In this document: positions 6,728 through 9,058 of the stretch, in pieces | Numbering within the stretch: the stretch's first letter is position 1 | Layout: each line of letters starts with the position of its first letter | Assembly: GCA_017550055.1 (NCBI GenBank) | Contig: JAFYMM010000244.1 | Location: forward strand, 1-9,058 | Length of the DNA stretch: 9,058 bases | DNA from: Paludibacteraceae bacterium | GTDB taxonomy: Bacteria; Bacteroidota; Bacteroidia; Bacteroidales; Paludibacteraceae | Direction: 5' to 3' | Notes under the pieces: generated by a model | What the model saw: only the letters and a program-made list of their open reading frames with translations | Told to the model about the DNA's origin: nothing | The model's database searches: none | Made by a program: the position numbers and the translations under genes

Positions 6728-8668
6728 ATGAAAAATTTATTAACAACTATTGTAACAGTATTATTCTCTACGCTACTATCTTTTGCTTGGGATATAAGTG
6801 TAGATGGTGTAGGATACAACCTCAATCTTAAAGCAAAAACCGCAGAAGTTGCAGGTGGAAGTTATTCTGATACAAGTATTACAATTCCACCTAAACTAAT
6901 TCGAGGATATGGTGAACATTTTGATGAATATATTGTAACGTCTATCGGCAATGGAGCTTTTCAAGCTCACAATTTACTTAAACATATAGAAATACCTAAT
7001 ACGGTAACTTCTATTGGAAACATAGCTTTTGAATATTGCGGTTCTCTAACCTCTATTAAAATACCAGAAAGCGTAACTTCTATCGGAATTGAAGCTTTTT
7101 CAGATTGTCAATCTCTCTACGACATAACAATTCCTGAAAGTGTAACAAACATAGGTGCAAATGCATTCTACAATACCAAATGGCTCAATAATCAACCAGC
7201 GGGATTTGTTTATATCAATAATTGTCTGTATGCATACAGAGGCAAAATGCAACCTGAAACACATATTGAAATAAGAGAAGGTACAACTCAAATTTGTGGA
7301 GGTGGAATATTTTTTAATCAATATAACCTTACCTCTGTGCATATACCAAATAGTGTAACATCAATCGGGGATTATGCATTTGCAGGCACTTCTATCACAT
7401 CTATTTCTATTCCTAATGGAGTAAAAACCATAGAACAAGGTACATTTGATCATTGTCAACTACTTAATTCAGTTTCTATTCCAAATAGTATAACATCAAT
7501 CAAAGATAATGCATTTGAAAAATGTACATCCCTAACTTCAATAACAATTCCTAATAGTGTAGTTACAATAGGAAATGAAGTATTTGATCAATGCTCTGCT
7601 TTGACATCAATCGTAATACCTAACTCTGTAACAAACATTGGATGGGGTGTATTTGATCAATGTTCGTCTCTCGAAAGTGTTACACTATCAAATAACATAA
7701 CCAATATTAACGCTCTCACATTCCGTAGTTGTAAATCTCTCACTTCTATTTTAATTCCAAGTAATGTTCGCTCGATTAAAGATAATGCTTTTTATAATTG
7801 TTCATCTATATCAACAATTACAATACCTGAAAATGTAAATGAGATAGGAAAAAGCGTCTTTGCAGGATGTTATTCTCTATCATTAATAAATGTTGTAGAA
7901 GAAAATCCCTCTTTCGCATCAATTGATGGCGTACTATATAACAAAACTATCTCAACCTTAATTTGTTGTCCGAGCAAAAAAGATAATATTTCAATTCCTA
8001 CTACAGTAACAAATATTGATGACTTTGCATTTCGAGATTGTGTATCACTACCCTATGTTTCAATACCAGACAATGTCATCTCGATAGGTGAGTCAACATT
8101 TGAAAATTGTACATCCTTAAAGCACATATCTATACCAAATAAAGTAAAATCAATCAAATATGGAGCTTTCAATAATTGTACCTCACTAAAATATGCTATA
8201 ATTGGCAATTCGGTAGATTCAATTGGGATGTATGCCTTTTCAGATTGCGACTCGCTTTCATCAGTCGTAATAGGCAGAAATGTATCATATATTGGTCCAT
8301 GGGCTTTTGAAAATTATGGTTCTCTCACCTCTATTACATGCCTAAATCCAACTCCTCCAACAATTGATAATTATACATTCCAAGGCGTTGACTGTTCAAT
8401 AGAGGTGAAAGTACCTCAAAATTCAATTCCTTATTATGAATCAGATGAATATTGGAGTTATTTTTTAAATTTTACAAAAAACGATTCCGACTCATGTTTC
8501 ATATACACAACAAACAATGAGTTACATATTGAAGGTTTTTCTACCAATTATAAAATCTACACGACTTCTGGTAAATTAATCTATGAAGGCGACAAAACAA
8601 CGATACATCTCGCTAAAGGAATTTATATAGTTGTAAATGAAGATAAAACACAAAAAATAGCATTATAA
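6728..8668 (+). CDS. Secreted BspA-type leucine-rich repeat protein with type IX secretion signal
   Basis: A 646-residue surface or secreted protein. The start chosen (ATG 6728) gives MKNLLTTIVTVLFSTLLSFA, a classic signal peptide; an in-frame ATG at 6689 would add 13 basic residues and cannot be excluded. After a short N-terminal strand region, about 17 repeats of 23 residues follow (roughly residues 65-560) on the pattern V-T-S-I-G-x-x-A-F-x-x-C-x-S-L-T-S-I-x-I-P-N-S, the LRR_5 or BspA type. Two islands interrupt them (around 150-200 and 385-430), both with YxNxxLY-like strands. The last about 60 residues (IYTTSGKLIYEGDKTTIHLA, then KGIYIV and a basic end) match the type A C-terminal domain that directs proteins through the Bacteroidota type IX secretion system. 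BspA proteins of Tannerella and Prevotella bind host matrix proteins and other bacteria; the ligand here is unknown. It has its own promoter and terminator. Confidence 0.92.
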   Translation: MKNLLTTIVTVLFSTLLSFAWDISVDGVGYNLNLKAKTAEVAGGSYSDTSITIPPKLIRGYGEHFDEYIVTSIGNGAFQAHNLLKHIEIPNTVTSIGNIAFEYCGSLTSIKIPESVTSIGIEAFSDCQSLYDITIPESVTNIGANAFYNTKWLNNQPAGFVYINNCLYAYRGKMQPETHIEIREGTTQICGGGIFFNQYNLTSVHIPNSVTSIGDYAFAGTSITSISIPNGVKTIEQGTFDHCQLLNSVSIPNSITSIKDNAFEKCTSLTSITIPNSVVTIGNEVFDQCSALTSIVIPNSVTNIGWGVFDQCSSLESVTLSNNITNINALTFRSCKSLTSILIPSNVRSIKDNAFYNCSSISTITIPENVNEIGKSVFAGCYSLSLINVVEENPSFASIDGVLYNKTISTLICCPSKKDNISIPTTVTNIDDFAFRDCVSLPYVSIPDNVISIGESTFENCTSLKHISIPNKVKSIKYGAFNNCTSLKYAIIGNSVDSIGMYAFSDCDSLSSVVIGRNVSYIGPWAFENYGSLTSITCLNPTPPTIDNYTFQGVDCSIEVKVPQNSIPYYESDEYWSYFLNFTKNDSDSCFIYTTNNELHIEGFSTNYKIYTTSGKLIYEGDKTTIHLAKGIYIVVNEDKTQKIAL

Positions 8669-8710
8669 CATATAGTGGCTTCGACTAGTTTAGTCACTGC
8701 TGTATAAAAT

Positions 8711-8743
8711 CCCTGAAAGTAGATTGCTTTCGGGGACTTTTTT
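8711..8743 (+). terminator. Terminator of the BspA-like gene
   Basis: CCCTGAAAG (8711-8719) pairs with CTTTCGGGG (8727-8735) with one G-U pair and a 7-nt loop, followed by a T run (8738-8743). It is 42 bp after the stop codon. Confidence 0.9.
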
Positions 8744-8797
8744 GTAATTATTGATAAACATAATAGCTACTATAAGGAGAATAAACACTATAAATTT

Positions 8798-8847
8798 TCA
8801 ACCTCATGCGGTTGATAGGACACAGCACGCTGTGTCCCTACTTTTTT
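8798..8847. repeat. REP-like double palindrome, second half terminator-like
   Basis: Two adjacent hairpins: TCAACC (8798-8803) with GGTTGA (8810-8815), then GGACACAG (8818-8825) with CTGTGTCC (8830-8837) around a 4-nt loop. The second is followed by CTAC and six T (8842-8847), so it could also stop plus-strand transcription. From memory, palindromes with a GGACACxGC...GTGTCC core are recurrent intergenic repeats in several bacterial groups; no search was made. Confidence 0.7.
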
Positions 8848-8886
8848 AGATATACTATGACGCTTCGCTTGCTAGATTTTATAGAG

Positions 8887-8926
8887 GAGAATTAACATGA
8901 TTTTGAATTGGTTAATTCTCTTTTTT
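8887..8926 (+). terminator. Strong intrinsic terminator upstream of the last gene
   Basis: GAGAATTAAC (8887-8896) pairs perfectly with GTTAATTCTC (8911-8920), loop 14 nt, followed by TTTTTTG and another T run. No annotated gene ends just before it, so it looks like a second insulator after the BspA-like gene, or the end of a lost or very small transcript. Confidence 0.75.
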
Positions 8927-8956
8927 GTTTTTTCGTTGCACTTAAAATAAAAATGC

Positions 8957-8987
8957 TTGCATTTAGTCTAAAAATTTTGTATCTTTG
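8957..8987 (+). promoter_or_regulatory. Promoter of the gene running off the right edge
   Basis: TTG (8957-8959) is followed after 20 bp by TATCTTTG (8980-8987), a full consensus match with the usual GCAAAT-type continuation. The leader contains AACAGTCAACGG (9001-9012), shared with the rlmH leader, and A-rich AACTAAAAGAT directly before the ATG. Confidence 0.85.
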
Positions 8988-9053
8988 CAAATTAATAGAC
9001 AACAGTCAACGGACAATTGACCATAAATGATAAACAATTAAAAACTAAAAGAT

Positions 9054-9058
9054 ATGAC
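9054..9058 (+). CDS. Start of an unidentified gene, cut by the window edge
   Basis: ATG at 9054-9056 is followed by only two more bases. It is supported by the strong promoter at 8957-8987 and the typical A-rich AACTAAAAGAT run before the start. An earlier ATG at 9027 reaches a stop after four codons and is unlikely. Nothing can be said about the product. Confidence 0.5.

Overview
The window looks like chromosomal DNA from a Bacteroidales bacterium (Bacteroidota). Five promoters match the group's consensus closely (TTTG or TTG about 19-20 bp before TAnnTTTG), Shine-Dalgarno sequences are mostly weak, and intergenic DNA is AT-rich with short dispersed repeats. A BspA-type leucine-rich repeat protein carries a C-terminal domain like those used by the type IX secretion system. 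That points to a Prevotella-, Tannerella- or Porphyromonas-like lineage or an uncultured relative rather than to Bacteroides itself; the genus cannot be fixed from this sequence.

Layout, left to right. (1) 1-270: non-coding, with a pair of inverted AACTTTGCA-type repeats, a degenerate direct repeat and an intrinsic terminator closing the next operon. (2) 271-1280, minus strand: a compact three-gene operon with its own promoter: DUF3791-type small protein, DUF3990 protein with an ADP-ribosyltransferase-like look, and a small unnamed companion. Genes overlap by 4 and 23 bp. It resembles an accessory toxin-antitoxin or effector module and is the best candidate for an undescribed system. (3) 1281-1485: intergenic, with a perfect 15-bp direct repeat around a possible rightward promoter and a hairpin-rich element. 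(4) 1486-4404, minus strand: rlmH (23S rRNA methyltransferase) followed 26 bp later by a large NtrY-like membrane histidine kinase with no partner regulator in view. (5) 4426-5422, plus strand: nadC (NAD synthesis), divergent from rlmH, ending in a bidirectional terminator. (6) 5426-6446, minus strand: a FemAB/GNAT-like acyltransferase whose reading frame contains a dispersed repeat. (7) 6465-8743, plus strand: an 11-bp tandem repeat, a strong promoter, a secreted BspA-like protein and its terminator. (8) 8744-9058: a REP-like double hairpin, another terminator, a strong promoter and the first bases of a further gene.

Housekeeping functions (rlmH, nadC) lie in the middle, with surface, signalling and accessory functions around them. 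Genes appear to be regulated in separate small units, each with its own promoter. Apart from the three-gene operon and the rlmH-kinase pair, nothing suggests a shared pathway.
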